Shown here: one piece after another, positions 9,775 through 18,146 of the stretch
Position numbering within the stretch: position 1 is the stretch's first letter
Layout of the letters: every line of letters begins with the position of its first letter
NCBI RefSeq assembly: GCF_000024605.1
Contig: NC_013385.1
Location: forward strand, 1,049,501-1,113,500
DNA from: Ammonifex degensii KC4
Lineage (GTDB): Bacteria; Bacillota; Desulfotomaculia; Desulfotomaculales; Ammonificaceae
DNA: 64,000 nucleotides
Reading direction: 5' to 3'
Notes under the pieces: generated by a model
Database searches by the model: none
What the model was told of the DNA's origin: nothing
Seen by the model: only the letters and a program-made list of their open reading frames with translations
Program-made: the position numbers and the translations under genes

Positions 9775-10692
9775 ATGGGCGCGTGGCTTGGCCTTCTTTG
9801 GGGTTTAAGTCTAGCCTTTCTGGGTCTTTCCTTCTGGAGCCACCGGCGGGAAAAAGAGACCAGTCTTTGTCGGCGGCTTGCCGATCCCGATGTCGAAGCG
9901 ATCTGGCGGGAACAGGAGTTGAGGGAGCCTCTGTCCCGACGCATTTTCAAGCCCTGGCTGACGAAGCTGGGTAGGTTAGGTGGGCGCTTTTTGCCTGGAG
10001 GTAGCCGGAAGGAAATGTGGGCGAATCTGTTGGCCATGGCCGGGCACCCCTGGGGATTAGGGGTGAACGAGTTCCTGGCGCTCAAGGTGCTGGCGGCCTT
10101 GACCGGCGGAATGGCTTTTGTACTCTTTTTCTGGCACCTTACGCCCTTCGCTGCTCCTCTGTGGGGGGTGGTAGGGTGGCTCTTGGGCTTTCTTTTCCCC
10201 GATTTTCTGCTTCGGAGCCGCATCCGCCGACGTCAGCGGGAGGTGAGACGGCAGCTGCCAGAGGTGATCGACCTGCTTACCGTGAGTGTGGAGGCAGGAT
10301 TAGGGTTTGAGGGGGCGCTCACGCGGGTGGTGGAGAAGATGGACGGTCCCCTGCCCCAGGAGATCTGCCGGGCCCTGCAAGAGATAAGGGTGGGGAGGCC
10401 GCGGCGGGAGGCGCTGCGGGAGATGGCCCAGAGGATAGGAGTGGAAGAGCTCCTCTCCTTTGTAGGGGCAGTGATCATGGCCGAGCAAATGGGCGTTTCC
10501 TTGGCTAGAGTGCTACGCCTGCAGTCCCAGGAGATACGCCGCCGGCGCCGGCAGCAGGCGCAGGAAGCTGCCTTCAAAGCACCTGTGAAGATGCTTCTTC
10601 CTCTGGTACTTTGCATTTTTCCGGCCACTTTCGTAGTGTTGCTCGGCCCGGCGGTGCTGCGGATAATGCGTTTCTTCGGCAAGAGCTTTTGA
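9775..10692 (+). CDS. tadC: TadC-like inner-membrane platform protein
   Basis: The second platform protein (305 residues), paralogous to TadB, with a T2SS F domain: LPEVIDLLTVSVEAGLGFEGALTRV near 165-190 and LLSFVGAVIMAEQMGVSLARVLR near 225-245. Membrane segments lie at about 5-22, 105-145 and 265-290. The ATG directly abuts the tadB stop, so the two are probably translationally coupled. It closes the pilus operon. Confidence 0.88.
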   Translation: MGAWLGLLWGLSLAFLGLSFWSHRREKETSLCRRLADPDVEAIWREQELREPLSRRIFKPWLTKLGRLGGRFLPGGSRKEMWANLLAMAGHPWGLGVNEFLALKVLAALTGGMAFVLFFWHLTPFAAPLWGVVGWLLGFLFPDFLLRSRIRRRQREVRRQLPEVIDLLTVSVEAGLGFEGALTRVVEKMDGPLPQEICRALQEIRVGRPRREALREMAQRIGVEELLSFVGAVIMAEQMGVSLARVLRLQSQEIRRRRRQQAQEAAFKAPVKMLLPLVLCIFPATFVVLLGPAVLRIMRFFGKSF

Positions 10693-10696
10693 GGCT

Positions 10697-11050
10697 ATGG
10701 GACAGAAGGTTTTAAACCTTACCCGCAACTACTTCTTGGTAACCAGACTTTACAAGGCGCGCACTTTTAGCCAGCGCTTACGTGGACTCATCGGTAGAGC
10801 CCCGCTTAAGCCCGGTGAGGGCTTGCTCATCGAACCCTGCCGGGCGGTCCACACCTGCTTCCTCTCCTGTCCCATAGATGTCCTTTTCTATGATAGCGAG
10901 AAAAGGGTGGTAGCCCTTTTCCCCTCCCTTTTACCCTGGCGCTTCACCCCTTTCATAGAGCAAGCCCAAGGGGTTCTGGAGCTGCCCGCCGGGACCCTTA
11001 AAATTTCCGGTACCCAGATCGGAGACGAGCTCGGTTTTGAGCAGGATTGA
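10697..11050 (+). CDS. DUF192 protein
   Basis: A small protein of 117 residues with the DUF192 pattern: TRLYKARTFSQRLRGLIGR near 15-35, a central GEGLLIEPCRAVHTCFLSCPIDVLFYD and the end VLELPAGTLKISGTQIGDEL. The biochemical role is unknown. Genes of this family often sit at the end of Tad operons in Gram-positive bacteria. Unlike many secreted members, this one shows no signal peptide. It starts four bases after tadC. Confidence 0.78.
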   Translation: MGQKVLNLTRNYFLVTRLYKARTFSQRLRGLIGRAPLKPGEGLLIEPCRAVHTCFLSCPIDVLFYDSEKRVVALFPSLLPWRFTPFIEQAQGVLELPAGTLKISGTQIGDELGFEQD

Positions 11051-11108
11051 GGGGAGGAATGCCTAAGAAATAATACCTGTAAGGAGTTTCAAGCTCAAGT
11101 TTGCAGGG

Positions 11109-11642
11109 GTGAAACGAGTGCCTACCAGGGTACTGGAGGTCATTAAAAAGCGCTGTTCCGTGCGGCAGTACAAAGAAGATCCCGTACCGCGCGAACTCAT
11201 CGAGCAAATCTTGGAGGCGGCGCGCTGGGCTCCCTCGGCAGGGAACTTGCAGCCCTGGTTCTTTTACGTGATAACCGATGCCGGGAGGCGTCGCTGCCTG
11301 GCGGCGGCCGCGTGGGGACAAAAGTTTGTGGGCGAAGCGCCGGTACTGATTGTAGTCTGTGCCGAGCCCCAGCGCTCCGCTCAGCATTACGGGGAAAGGG
11401 GCAGATCCCTTTACTGTATTCAGGACACGGCGGCGGCCATACAAAACCTCTTGCTGGCTGCCACGGCCTATGGCCTGGGGACTTGCTGGGTAGGGGCTTT
11501 TGACGAAAACCAGGTGCGCCACTGCTTGGGTATACCTCCCGAGCGGCGGCCGGTAGCCATAGTAACCTTAGGCTATCCCCAGTCCTGGCCGGAGAAGCGC
11601 ACCTCGCGCCGTCCCCTAGACGAAATAGTAAAGTTCATGTGA
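11109..11642 (+). CDS. Nitroreductase-family FMN oxidoreductase
   Basis: A 177-residue NAD(P)H- and FMN-dependent oxidoreductase of the nitroreductase fold. Near the N-terminus, KKRCSVRQYKEDPVP holds the FMN phosphate-binding Arg pair, followed by ARWAPSAGNLQPW. AIQNLLLAATAYGLGTCWVG near 115-135 is the second family block. The substrate cannot be told. Start GTG 11109 lacks a good site; GTG 11118, preceded by AGGGGTG, is a credible alternative. It may form an operon with the alcohol dehydrogenase 18 bases downstream. Confidence 0.85.
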   Translation: MKRVPTRVLEVIKKRCSVRQYKEDPVPRELIEQILEAARWAPSAGNLQPWFFYVITDAGRRRCLAAAAWGQKFVGEAPVLIVVCAEPQRSAQHYGERGRSLYCIQDTAAAIQNLLLAATAYGLGTCWVGAFDENQVRHCLGIPPERRPVAIVTLGYPQSWPEKRTSRRPLDEIVKFM

Positions 11643-11660
11643 GAAGGGGAGACAGGAGCA

Positions 11661-12809
11661 ATGCTTTTCGATCTTTACCTACCCGGGCGGGTTCTCTTTG
11701 GTCCTGGCAGTACCTACCGCCTGGGGGAAGAGGCACGACGCTACGGGAATAAAGTGCTTTTGGTGACGGGGCGCCGCAGTTTAAAAGAGTCGGGTAATTT
11801 CGAGCGGGTGACCATGCCCTTCGTGACGGCCAAGCTGGAGTTTGCTCTTTACGACCGGGTTCCTCCCGAACCCACCCTGGAAGCGGTGGAGGAACTGCGC
11901 CGTTACCTGCGGGAGGAAAAGTGCGATGTGGTGGTGGCCGTGGGGGGTGGGAGCGTCCTGGATACGGTAAAGGCAGCAACTGGTCTTTTTTACGAAGAAG
12001 GAACGGTAAAAGAATATTTTTACGGGCGAGAGATCACCAAGCCCAAGTTCCCCTGGATAGCAGTGCCGACCACTGCCGGCAGCGGCTCCGAAGCTACTAC
12101 CATCGCCGTGCTCAAAGACCCGGAAGTACCTAAAAAGCAAAGCTTGCGCCATCCTTTCTGGCTGCCCGACGTGGCCGTGGTAGATCCCATACTCACCATG
12201 TCCCTCCCGCGGGAGCTCACCGCCCGCGCTGGGCTTGATGCCCTCACCCATGCGGTGGAGGCTTACACCTGCCGCTTTACTAACCCCTTCAGCGATGCGG
12301 TGAGCCGGGAGGCAGTGCGGCTGATCGTGCAGAACATCTATACTGCCTATACCGTTCCCCGCAACCGGGATGCCCGGGAAAAAATGATGCAGGGTAGCTT
12401 CTTGGCCGGGATGGCCATCCAAAGCGCAGGAGTAGGGGCAGTGCATGCGCTGGCTCATGTTCTGGGAGCGCGTTACGATCTGCCACACGGGCTGGCCTGC
12501 GGGATGCTCCTGCCCCACGTCATGGCCTTCAACCTCCCGCTGGTGGAAGACAAGTACGCCCAGCTGGCGGTGACGGCGGGTATAGTACCTCCTGCCACGC
12601 CCGCCCCCCAGGCGGCCGAGCGCTTCGTCGGCTATGTCCGGCTGCTTACTACCAAGCTGGGCCTGCCCACACGGCTGCGGGAGGTAGGAGTGAAGGAGGA
12701 AGATCTACCCTCCATAGCAGAAGAAGCTTTGACGGCCAGCTCCATGGCCCGGAACCCCCGCCGGGCCTCGCGGGAAGACCTGCTTAACCTTTTGCGCGAA
12801 GCCTTTTAA
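11661..12809 (+). CDS. Iron-containing alcohol dehydrogenase
   Basis: A 382-residue group III, NAD(P)-dependent alcohol or aldehyde oxidoreductase. The cofactor motif VVAVGGGSVLDTVKA is near residue 95, PTTAGSGSEAT near 137, and the metal ligands lie in AGLDALTHAVEAY near 192 and in VHALAHVLGARYDLPHG near 255-275. Length and motifs are normal for the family. The physiological alcohol is unknown; butanol- or 1,3-propanediol-type enzymes have the same architecture. ATG 11661 follows GGGGAGACAGG. The stop overlaps the convergent DUF763 gene by four bases. Confidence 0.9.
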   Translation: MLFDLYLPGRVLFGPGSTYRLGEEARRYGNKVLLVTGRRSLKESGNFERVTMPFVTAKLEFALYDRVPPEPTLEAVEELRRYLREEKCDVVVAVGGGSVLDTVKAATGLFYEEGTVKEYFYGREITKPKFPWIAVPTTAGSGSEATTIAVLKDPEVPKKQSLRHPFWLPDVAVVDPILTMSLPRELTARAGLDALTHAVEAYTCRFTNPFSDAVSREAVRLIVQNIYTAYTVPRNRDAREKMMQGSFLAGMAIQSAGVGAVHALAHVLGARYDLPHGLACGMLLPHVMAFNLPLVEDKYAQLAVTAGIVPPATPAPQAAERFVGYVRLLTTKLGLPTRLREVGVKEEDLPSIAEEALTASSMARNPRRASREDLLNLLREAF

Positions 12810-13900
12810 GGAAGGTCGGGGAAGATGTGGGCCAGGCGTCTTAAAGCCTCCCGTTTATCGTTTATTCCCAGCTTGGCCCTTTCCACCGCCCGGGAAAGCA
12901 CCTGAATGCTGTGAACCATGGTCACCCGGTCCACCGGGTAAGGATGCCCGTCTTTCCCTCCATGGGCGAAGGCGAAGCGGGCCGGATCGCAGTAGCTTAG
13001 AGGGGTGCCATAGACGAGTTCGGCTATGAGGCTTAAAGCCCGCAGCCCTTGTGCTCCTATACCGGGCGTTTCCAAGAGTGAGAGAAAGTCGGCCGGGAGC
13101 CTTTCATAAGTGTGGAGGAAAACCGTTTTCAGGCGCCGGGGGTTAAGATCGGAAAGCCAGAGCTGGTGTCGGCGCGGCAGATCGAGAACCTTCTCTTTAA
13201 GCCCAGAAAGCCACTTCACCAGCTTCTCTGGCTGCTCCCGAGCAATTTCAGGCAGTAGATCGCGGGCGGTACGGCTTTCCCGGGCTACCAGGTTCAGGAC
13301 GAATTCCTCCCGTCGCTCGCTGCATATGGCCGCATGCGGTTCCTCGGCAAAATCGGGACAGGCGAAGGAAAGCCAGTGGTACCGGCGCGCCTCCCGGCGC
13401 TCGGTATTCATCCCCTGCTGAACCACCGCCCACTCACCGGAAGAGGTGAAGAAAAAGGTGTGGTGGTAAAGCTCGTAACCGTCCTGAAGAGCGCTCTGGT
13501 CTATTTTGGCTGCCAGACGGGAGGCGCGAACCAGTTTTTCCGGGTCGACCTTGAGAGAGTAGCGCTCGGCATGGCGGCAAATCTCCTCCGGGGTCTTGAA
13601 GCCCGCGGTTCCTTTTCCCCCGCAGACGAAAAGTCCTAGCTCCCCTTCCCGGTGCCGCAAGGCTTCTTTAAGTGCCCCGCAAACGGTGGTAGTCACGCCC
13701 GAGGAATGCCAGTCAAAGCCCAGCACGCAGCCCAGGGACTGGAACCAGAAGGGATCGCTCAAGCGCCGCAAAACCCCTTCGGCTCCCTCTTCCAGAACCA
13801 AGAGTTCCACAATGGCGCGGGCGAGCTCCACCATTTTTTCGAAGAGCCAGGGTGGGCAGCGGCCGTGGTGCAAGGGCAGGTTGGTAATGCCGGTGCGCAA
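12806..13900 (-). CDS. DUF763 domain protein
   Basis: A 364-residue cytosolic protein matching the DUF763 family, which is found mainly in archaea and thermophilic bacteria and has no established function. The N-terminus MRTGITNLPLHHGRCPPWLF is typical, as are DPFWFQSLGCVLGFDWHSSGV near 50-70 and the C-terminal TPGIGAQGLRALSLIAELVYG with SYCDPARFAFAHGGKDGHPYP. The GIGAQGLRAL segment resembles a helix-hairpin-helix turn, hinting at nucleic-acid contact (inference). The start is TTG at 13900 behind AGGAGGGGAAGG. It is divergent from sigI. Confidence 0.82.
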   Translation of the reverse strand: MRTGITNLPLHHGRCPPWLFEKMVELARAIVELLVLEEGAEGVLRRLSDPFWFQSLGCVLGFDWHSSGVTTTVCGALKEALRHREGELGLFVCGGKGTAGFKTPEEICRHAERYSLKVDPEKLVRASRLAAKIDQSALQDGYELYHHTFFFTSSGEWAVVQQGMNTERREARRYHWLSFACPDFAEEPHAAICSERREEFVLNLVARESRTARDLLPEIAREQPEKLVKWLSGLKEKVLDLPRRHQLWLSDLNPRRLKTVFLHTYERLPADFLSLLETPGIGAQGLRALSLIAELVYGTPLSYCDPARFAFAHGGKDGHPYPVDRVTMVHSIQVLSRAVERAKLGINDKREALRRLAHIFPDLP

Positions 13901-13952
13901 AGCCTTCCCCTCCTTTTCCCTAAGATTTTAACACCGGATACGCCGGGCGTTC

Positions 13953-13981
13953 ACCCTCAGAAACTGCTGCCGGGTTACGAA
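13953..13981 (+). promoter_or_regulatory. Possible SigI-type autoregulatory promoter
   Basis: ACCCTC (13953-13958) and CGAA (13978-13981), 19 bases apart, lie 26 bases ahead of the sigI start. SigI-dependent promoters in Firmicutes have a C-rich -35 box and a CGAA -10 box and are autoregulated. One mismatch in the -35 box keeps this tentative. Confidence 0.35.
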
Positions 13982-14007
13982 AATCTTTAAGTGAGGGATC
14001 GGAACCG

Positions 14008-14691
14008 GTGAAGCTCGATCAGCTCCTAGGTCGGGCCCGTGCCGGAGATGGGGAGGCGCGCGAGGAATTGCTGCGCCTTTTAAGGCCTTTTGTTCTGCGC
14101 GTGGCTTCCCACTTCTTCAAACGGCCGGTGACCTGGAGCGACGAGGCGGCCAGTGTAGCCTTTTTGGCCCTGAACGAGGCCATAGACCAGCACGACGAAA
14201 AGAGGGGGTCCCCTTTCCTGGTCTTTGCCCGGTGGGTGATAAGATCCCGGCTTATCGACTTTTGCCGCCAAGAAAACTCCTCCTGGGCTTCGCTGGAAGA
14301 GGCTGATTCACAGGGAAAGGATGGAGGAGAAGCAGAACTTGCTTGGGAGCGCAGAGAAGAAATAGAACGCTACGCTGCTCTGCTTTCCGAGTTCGGGCTT
14401 AAGTTTTCCGACCTGGTCAAGGCCTCGCCCAAGCACCGGGATACCCGGGAAAGGTTTATAAAGGCGGCTAAAGCGCTGGCCAGTGAGAAAGCGCTTTTCG
14501 ATCAACTGATGAAGACCAAGCGCCTGCCCCTCAATGAGCTAGCTTTGCTCACTGGCATACCGCGAAAAACCTTGGAAAGAGGGCGCCGCTACCTTCTGGC
14601 CCTGAGTCTAATTTTCGGCTACCCAGAGGAGTTTCCTTATCTTTACTCCTATCTTCACGGGATCCTTTCCGAGAGGCGGGAAGAAAAGTGA
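14008..14691 (+). CDS. sigI: RNA polymerase sigma factor SigI
   Basis: An alternative sigma-70 family factor of 227 residues. Region 2 is clear: ARAGDGEAREELLRLLRPFVLRVAS, then DEAASVAFLALNEAIDQHDEKRGSPFLVFARWVIRSRLIDFCR at about 50-90, the SigI-specific arrangement. The C-terminal SigI domain includes KALFDQLMKTKRLPLNELALLTGIPRKTLERGRRYLLALSL. In Bacillus and Clostridium, SigI responds to heat or extracellular polysaccharide. Start GTG 14008; its stop overlaps rsgI by four bases. Confidence 0.9.
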   Translation: MKLDQLLGRARAGDGEAREELLRLLRPFVLRVASHFFKRPVTWSDEAASVAFLALNEAIDQHDEKRGSPFLVFARWVIRSRLIDFCRQENSSWASLEEADSQGKDGGEAELAWERREEIERYAALLSEFGLKFSDLVKASPKHRDTRERFIKAAKALASEKALFDQLMKTKRLPLNELALLTGIPRKTLERGRRYLLALSLIFGYPEEFPYLYSYLHGILSERREEK

Positions 14692-15722
14692 AAGAAGGAA
14701 AGGGCCTGGTTTTGTCGGAAGAAAAGGGCAGAGCAATAGTACTTACCCCCGAGGGGGAATTTCTAGAGGTGTCGTCTAGCGGAAAAGGGGTGGGAGAAGA
14801 AACCATTTTTCGCCGCCCTGGCTGGAAAAGGAGGTTATACGCCGCCCTGGCCCTGGCCGCAACTTTTCTGCTGGTGGCCAGTTTCTCCCTCTACTACTGG
14901 TGCTTTCCGGCACCGGCGGCTTACGTTTCTCTGGACCTCAATCCCAGCCTGGAGCTAGGTGTCAATCGGGAGGGAAAGGTCGTTGCCCTGCACCCTTACG
15001 ATGATGAGGGACATAAACTGTTGGCGGATGCTAACATTAAAGGTTTGCCCTTAAAGCAGGCGCTCGGCGTTTTGTTCGATCGGGCTTGCTCCTTCGGTTT
15101 CCTGAGTTCCAACTCAGAGGGAGTGGTCTTAGTAGCGGTGGTTCAGGCCGAACCGGTGCTCGCTCCCCAGGGAGTTGCCTCTTGGGTGGAAGAAGAGCTG
15201 GCCCGGGACCAGGTGGAAGCCAAGGTGGTGGTGCTTAACCTCCCTCCGGCTTTCGGCAAGGAGGCCCGCCGGGCAAATCTTTCTCCCGGCCGCTATGCTC
15301 TCTTCAAAGGGGTAGCTTCCCAGAAGGGGAAAGGACCGAGTATGGCGGAAATAAGGCACATGAAACTGGGGCAGCTGGAGGAGCAGTACGGGATGGGGGT
15401 GGAAGAGCTGCTCCGGGGAGAGGGAAGGGAAGTAGTGGTGAGGAAAATGAGGCAGGAAAAAGGTTCTGGGAGGGCGAAAAAAGAGGAAGCAGGGATAAAA
15501 GGAGAAGAGGACAGCCATCCTTTGAAAGGCAAGAACGAATTCAAAAGGAGGAAAACTTCTTTAGATGATACCGCTACGCGACACCACCCTTTCGAGGCAC
15601 TTCCCAATAGTGACGGTGGCCATAATAGCGGCCAACCTTCTCATCTTCCTTTACGAGGTGAGTCTAAGCCACCGGGAGCTGGACTTACTGGTGAGGGCCT
15701 TCGGAGTGGTTCCCGCCCGTGA
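14688..15722 (+). CDS. rsgI: RsgI-like anti-sigma factor
   Basis: A single-pass membrane anti-sigma factor for SigI. Residues 1-45 form the RsgI N-terminal domain (GLVLSEEKGRAIVLTPEGEFLEV). A transmembrane helix follows near 50-73 (LYAALALAATFLLVASFSLYYW). The conserved periplasmic block YVSLDLNPSLELGVNREGKVV is near 84-104. The end is lysine- and glutamate-rich and carries no CBM or PA14 sensor domain. The frame continues 158 bases into the rhomboid gene, so the last ~52 residues are an out-of-frame reading of that gene; a lost stop or an indel in the purine-rich stretch near 15470-15550 is likely. Confidence 0.82.
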   Translation: MKEGKGLVLSEEKGRAIVLTPEGEFLEVSSSGKGVGEETIFRRPGWKRRLYAALALAATFLLVASFSLYYWCFPAPAAYVSLDLNPSLELGVNREGKVVALHPYDDEGHKLLADANIKGLPLKQALGVLFDRACSFGFLSSNSEGVVLVAVVQAEPVLAPQGVASWVEEELARDQVEAKVVVLNLPPAFGKEARRANLSPGRYALFKGVASQKGKGPSMAEIRHMKLGQLEEQYGMGVEELLRGEGREVVVRKMRQEKGSGRAKKEEAGIKGEEDSHPLKGKNEFKRRKTSLDDTATRHHPFEALPNSDGGHNSGQPSHLPLRGESKPPGAGLTGEGLRSGSRP

Positions 15723-16227
15723 ACTTGCTCACCTAGCGCTTGCTCCCTTTTCTTTTACAACTTACCTTCCTTTCCTGACCTCTATGTTTTTGCACGGGGG
15801 CTGGGTTCACGTTCTGGGGAACATGCTTTACCTGTGGGTTTTTGGAGACAATGTGGAAGACATTATGGGGCGTTTTCGTTTTCTCGTATTCTATCTCTTC
15901 ACTGGGTTTATAGGAAGCCTTCTGCACATATGGATGGATCCTGATTCTCATATTCCCACCGTTGGAGCCAGCGGTGCCATAGCGGGAGTGTTGGGGGCTT
16001 ATTTTGTAAGCTTTCCCCACTCGCGGGTGCTCACTTTAGTGCCCATATTCATCTTTCTCACCCTGGTCGAGTTGCCGGCCGTGCTGTTTCTCTTCCTCTG
16101 GTTCGGGCTGCAGCTTTTAAGCGGGGTGGCTTCTTTAGGGGTGCCGGGGGAGCCGGTAGCCTGGTGGGCTCACATAGGGGGCTTTGTTTCTGGCGCGGTG
16201 CTGGTGCACGTCTTCCGGCGGCGCTAA
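15565..16227 (+). CDS. Rhomboid-family intramembrane serine protease
   Basis: A 220-residue polytopic membrane protease. The active-site Ser is Ser136 in VGASGAIAG and the His is His203 in AWWAHIGGF; the oxyanion-region motif HGGWVHVLGNMLYL is at about 78-91. Six hydrophobic segments are present. A strong AAAAGGAGG site lies 14 bases before ATG 15565, inside the overlapping rsgI frame. Placement after sigI-rsgI is suggestive of a role in regulated proteolysis of RsgI, but that is inference only. A terminator follows. Confidence 0.9.
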   Translation: MIPLRDTTLSRHFPIVTVAIIAANLLIFLYEVSLSHRELDLLVRAFGVVPARELAHLALAPFSFTTYLPFLTSMFLHGGWVHVLGNMLYLWVFGDNVEDIMGRFRFLVFYLFTGFIGSLLHIWMDPDSHIPTVGASGAIAGVLGAYFVSFPHSRVLTLVPIFIFLTLVELPAVLFLFLWFGLQLLSGVASLGVPGEPVAWWAHIGGFVSGAVLVHVFRRR

Positions 16228-16233
16228 AAATTT

Positions 16234-16265
16234 AGGGCGGGCACCATACGCCCGCCCTTTTTCTT
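16234..16265 (+). terminator. Intrinsic terminator after rhomboid gene
   Basis: Perfect nine-pair stem AGGGCGGGC / GCCCGCCCT with a seven-base loop, followed by a T-rich run. It may also serve the convergent CBM gene on the other strand. Confidence 0.85.
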
Positions 16266-16272
16266 TGTAGTT

Positions 16273-16590
16273 TTAGTGACGGATGTCTGTAGCCCAGTTC
16301 CAGCCGCTGTTGTTGTCCCAGTTGTTGGCACTGTCTTTGAAGCAGAAGTTGATCTCACTCTGCCCGTTTACCGGGACGGAAGCCACAAAAGAGCCGTCGG
16401 GTTCCCGGCGCATTTCTACCGTGTTAATATTCTTCCAGCCGTCGTAGCCGTAGTGGCAGAAGACCCGGTCGGCCCCGCTCTTGGCTAAAAGCCCCTTGTA
16501 GCGGATGAGCACGTCCCTTCCCTTGAAAGCAGGAGAAGGGCAGACATCCACCCGGTCGTCGAGTATCTGCTTACCCTTGATTACAAACAT
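16273..16590 (-). CDS. Stand-alone carbohydrate-binding module protein (CBM25/53-like)
   Basis: A 105-residue protein that is almost entirely one starch-type carbohydrate-binding module. Seen in order: DVLIRYKGLLAKSGADRVF, HYGYDGWKN, a central MRREPDGSFVASVPV, and INFCFKDSANNWDNNSGWNW; the aromatic and WDNN residues are typical ligand contacts in CBM25/CBM53. There is no signal peptide, so it is predicted cytosolic, which could suggest binding of intracellular glycogen or starch-like glucan. ATG 16590 lies behind GGGGAG. Confidence 0.72.
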   Translation of the reverse strand: MFVIKGKQILDDRVDVCPSPAFKGRDVLIRYKGLLAKSGADRVFCHYGYDGWKNINTVEMRREPDGSFVASVPVNGQSEINFCFKDSANNWDNNSGWNWATDIRH

Positions 16591-16688
16591 TTTCTTTCAC
16601 TCCCCTTTGAGTCTTGAAATTCGGTAGCCGCTTTATAGTCTGTGTTCTTCCCTGCTGCTGGTATACGCTCCCAGAAAAATTCGTACAT

Positions 16689-17927
16689 TTACCGCTCATT
16701 CGACCGGTTCCTCCGCCTTCCCTTGAAGCCCCAGAGGCCCAGAAGCAAAATAGCTCCTCCTATTGCCAACGGAAGAAAACTTCTCCGTACGGAAAGCTGC
16801 GCCCCGGAGAGGGAGAAAATCAAAAGCTCGCCCGGCTGATTTACCCCTACGCCAGAAAGATAAAGCTTTTCTTTACCCACCCAGGCGTAAACCGGTTCAG
16901 CTTTGGTGGCAAAATCGGCTATTTTTTCTACTCGTCCTCCGCAAACAGCCAAAATCCTCCCCTTGACCCCGCCCGCTTCCTCCCGCCAGAAGACGGGGAC
17001 GAGCACTCTTTTTCTTGCCGGGTCAAGAAGAGGCGGTCCCGCCTCAAAAACAGCTCGGGGGAGAAGCCCGCACTTCTCCCGCAGGTCTTCTCCTTTCCCG
17101 TTGCACCACCGGGAAATCACCTGCCGGCCGGTAACTATGATCTCGCCAGTGTAAGGGTTGAGGATAGCCCCGTGGATGCGGTTCTCTGCCGGTATCTGAA
17201 GTGACTGCCAGGTAACTCCTCCGTCTTTAGAGTATTGCACACCCGCCCAGCCATCCATCGAGCCGCGCCAAGCCCAGATCTTCTTTGAGTCACCGGGGTC
17301 AAAGAAAAAGCCGTCCGCGGCGGGAATTTTTCCCGGCAAAGAACGCTCTTCCCAGGTTTTGCCACCATCCCGCGTTTCCCGGAAATGGTGTAGGGAAATC
17401 ATGGCCTTCCCTGGCGAAACCGGCAGGAGGTAAGCCCTTTCCGGATTCAGGATATCCGGAACCACCCGGTATGGGGGACAGGAATTTGTGGCTTCCGTGC
17501 CCGGGACTTCGCGCCAGGTGGCTCCGGCGTCAGAAGTAGCGTAAAGAGCGAATCGGTTCCCGCCCCGCTTTTGCGCCCAAACAAACACCGCACCTTCCGT
17601 GCCACTTTGCACTCCAACGGTTTGAAGACCGGCAAAAATAGTGTTGACCGAAGCAAGAGTCTCAACGGGAATAAACTCCGCACCGAGGTGTGAGCTTCGG
17701 TAGAGACGGCAGGCAAAGCTGGCGCAGCCCTTATTCGGCTCAATAACCCGATAGGCAAGCGCTCCTGCAGAATCAATGTGAAAGGGATAAGTCTCCGGTG
17801 GGAGAGGGTAAGAACGCGGCATGGGAGCGTTTTTCGCTGAAGCACCCGCTGTTATCGTCAAAAAAACAACCATGATGAAAAGAAAAAGAGTACTTTTTGG
17901 AACTGAGCGCACGAAACTGTGCGCCAT
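16689..17927 (-). CDS. Exported BNR-repeat (sialidase-like) beta-propeller protein
   Basis: A 412-residue surface protein if started at ATG 17927, which has GGAGGTG about ten bases upstream; a longer frame from 18077 is less likely. A signal peptide is clear (TLFLFIMVVFLTITAGASA). The body has Asp-box-like repeats (TSDAGATWREV, TRDGGKTWEE, YSKDGGVTWQSL) typical of six- or seven-bladed propellers. The C-terminus is a membrane anchor (LAIGGAILLLGLWGFKGRRR). No sialidase catalytic triad is evident, so a binding or recognition role is more likely than hydrolysis. Confidence 0.75.
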   Translation of the reverse strand: MAHSFVRSVPKSTLFLFIMVVFLTITAGASAKNAPMPRSYPLPPETYPFHIDSAGALAYRVIEPNKGCASFACRLYRSSHLGAEFIPVETLASVNTIFAGLQTVGVQSGTEGAVFVWAQKRGGNRFALYATSDAGATWREVPGTEATNSCPPYRVVPDILNPERAYLLPVSPGKAMISLHHFRETRDGGKTWEERSLPGKIPAADGFFFDPGDSKKIWAWRGSMDGWAGVQYSKDGGVTWQSLQIPAENRIHGAILNPYTGEIIVTGRQVISRWCNGKGEDLREKCGLLPRAVFEAGPPLLDPARKRVLVPVFWREEAGGVKGRILAVCGGRVEKIADFATKAEPVYAWVGKEKLYLSGVGVNQPGELLIFSLSGAQLSVRRSFLPLAIGGAILLLGLWGFKGRRRNRSNER

Positions 17928-18146
17928 TCTTTTTGCACCTCCAAGACGAGAGAGAAAAAATGTGCCCGAGAGGCGGTACTCCGGGGCGCGCTTAGCTAAT
18001 AATAGAAGGGACGGGCCAGTTTCCCAAACTGACCCGGTAAACCCGGATCGAAGAAGGACGGGTGTGTTCGTCAGCAAGTGGCTGGACAGGAGCTGCCAGA
18101 CCCTTTTCTTCGCGAAGCTGTTCCGGAGTTGCCGCTAGATCTTCGA

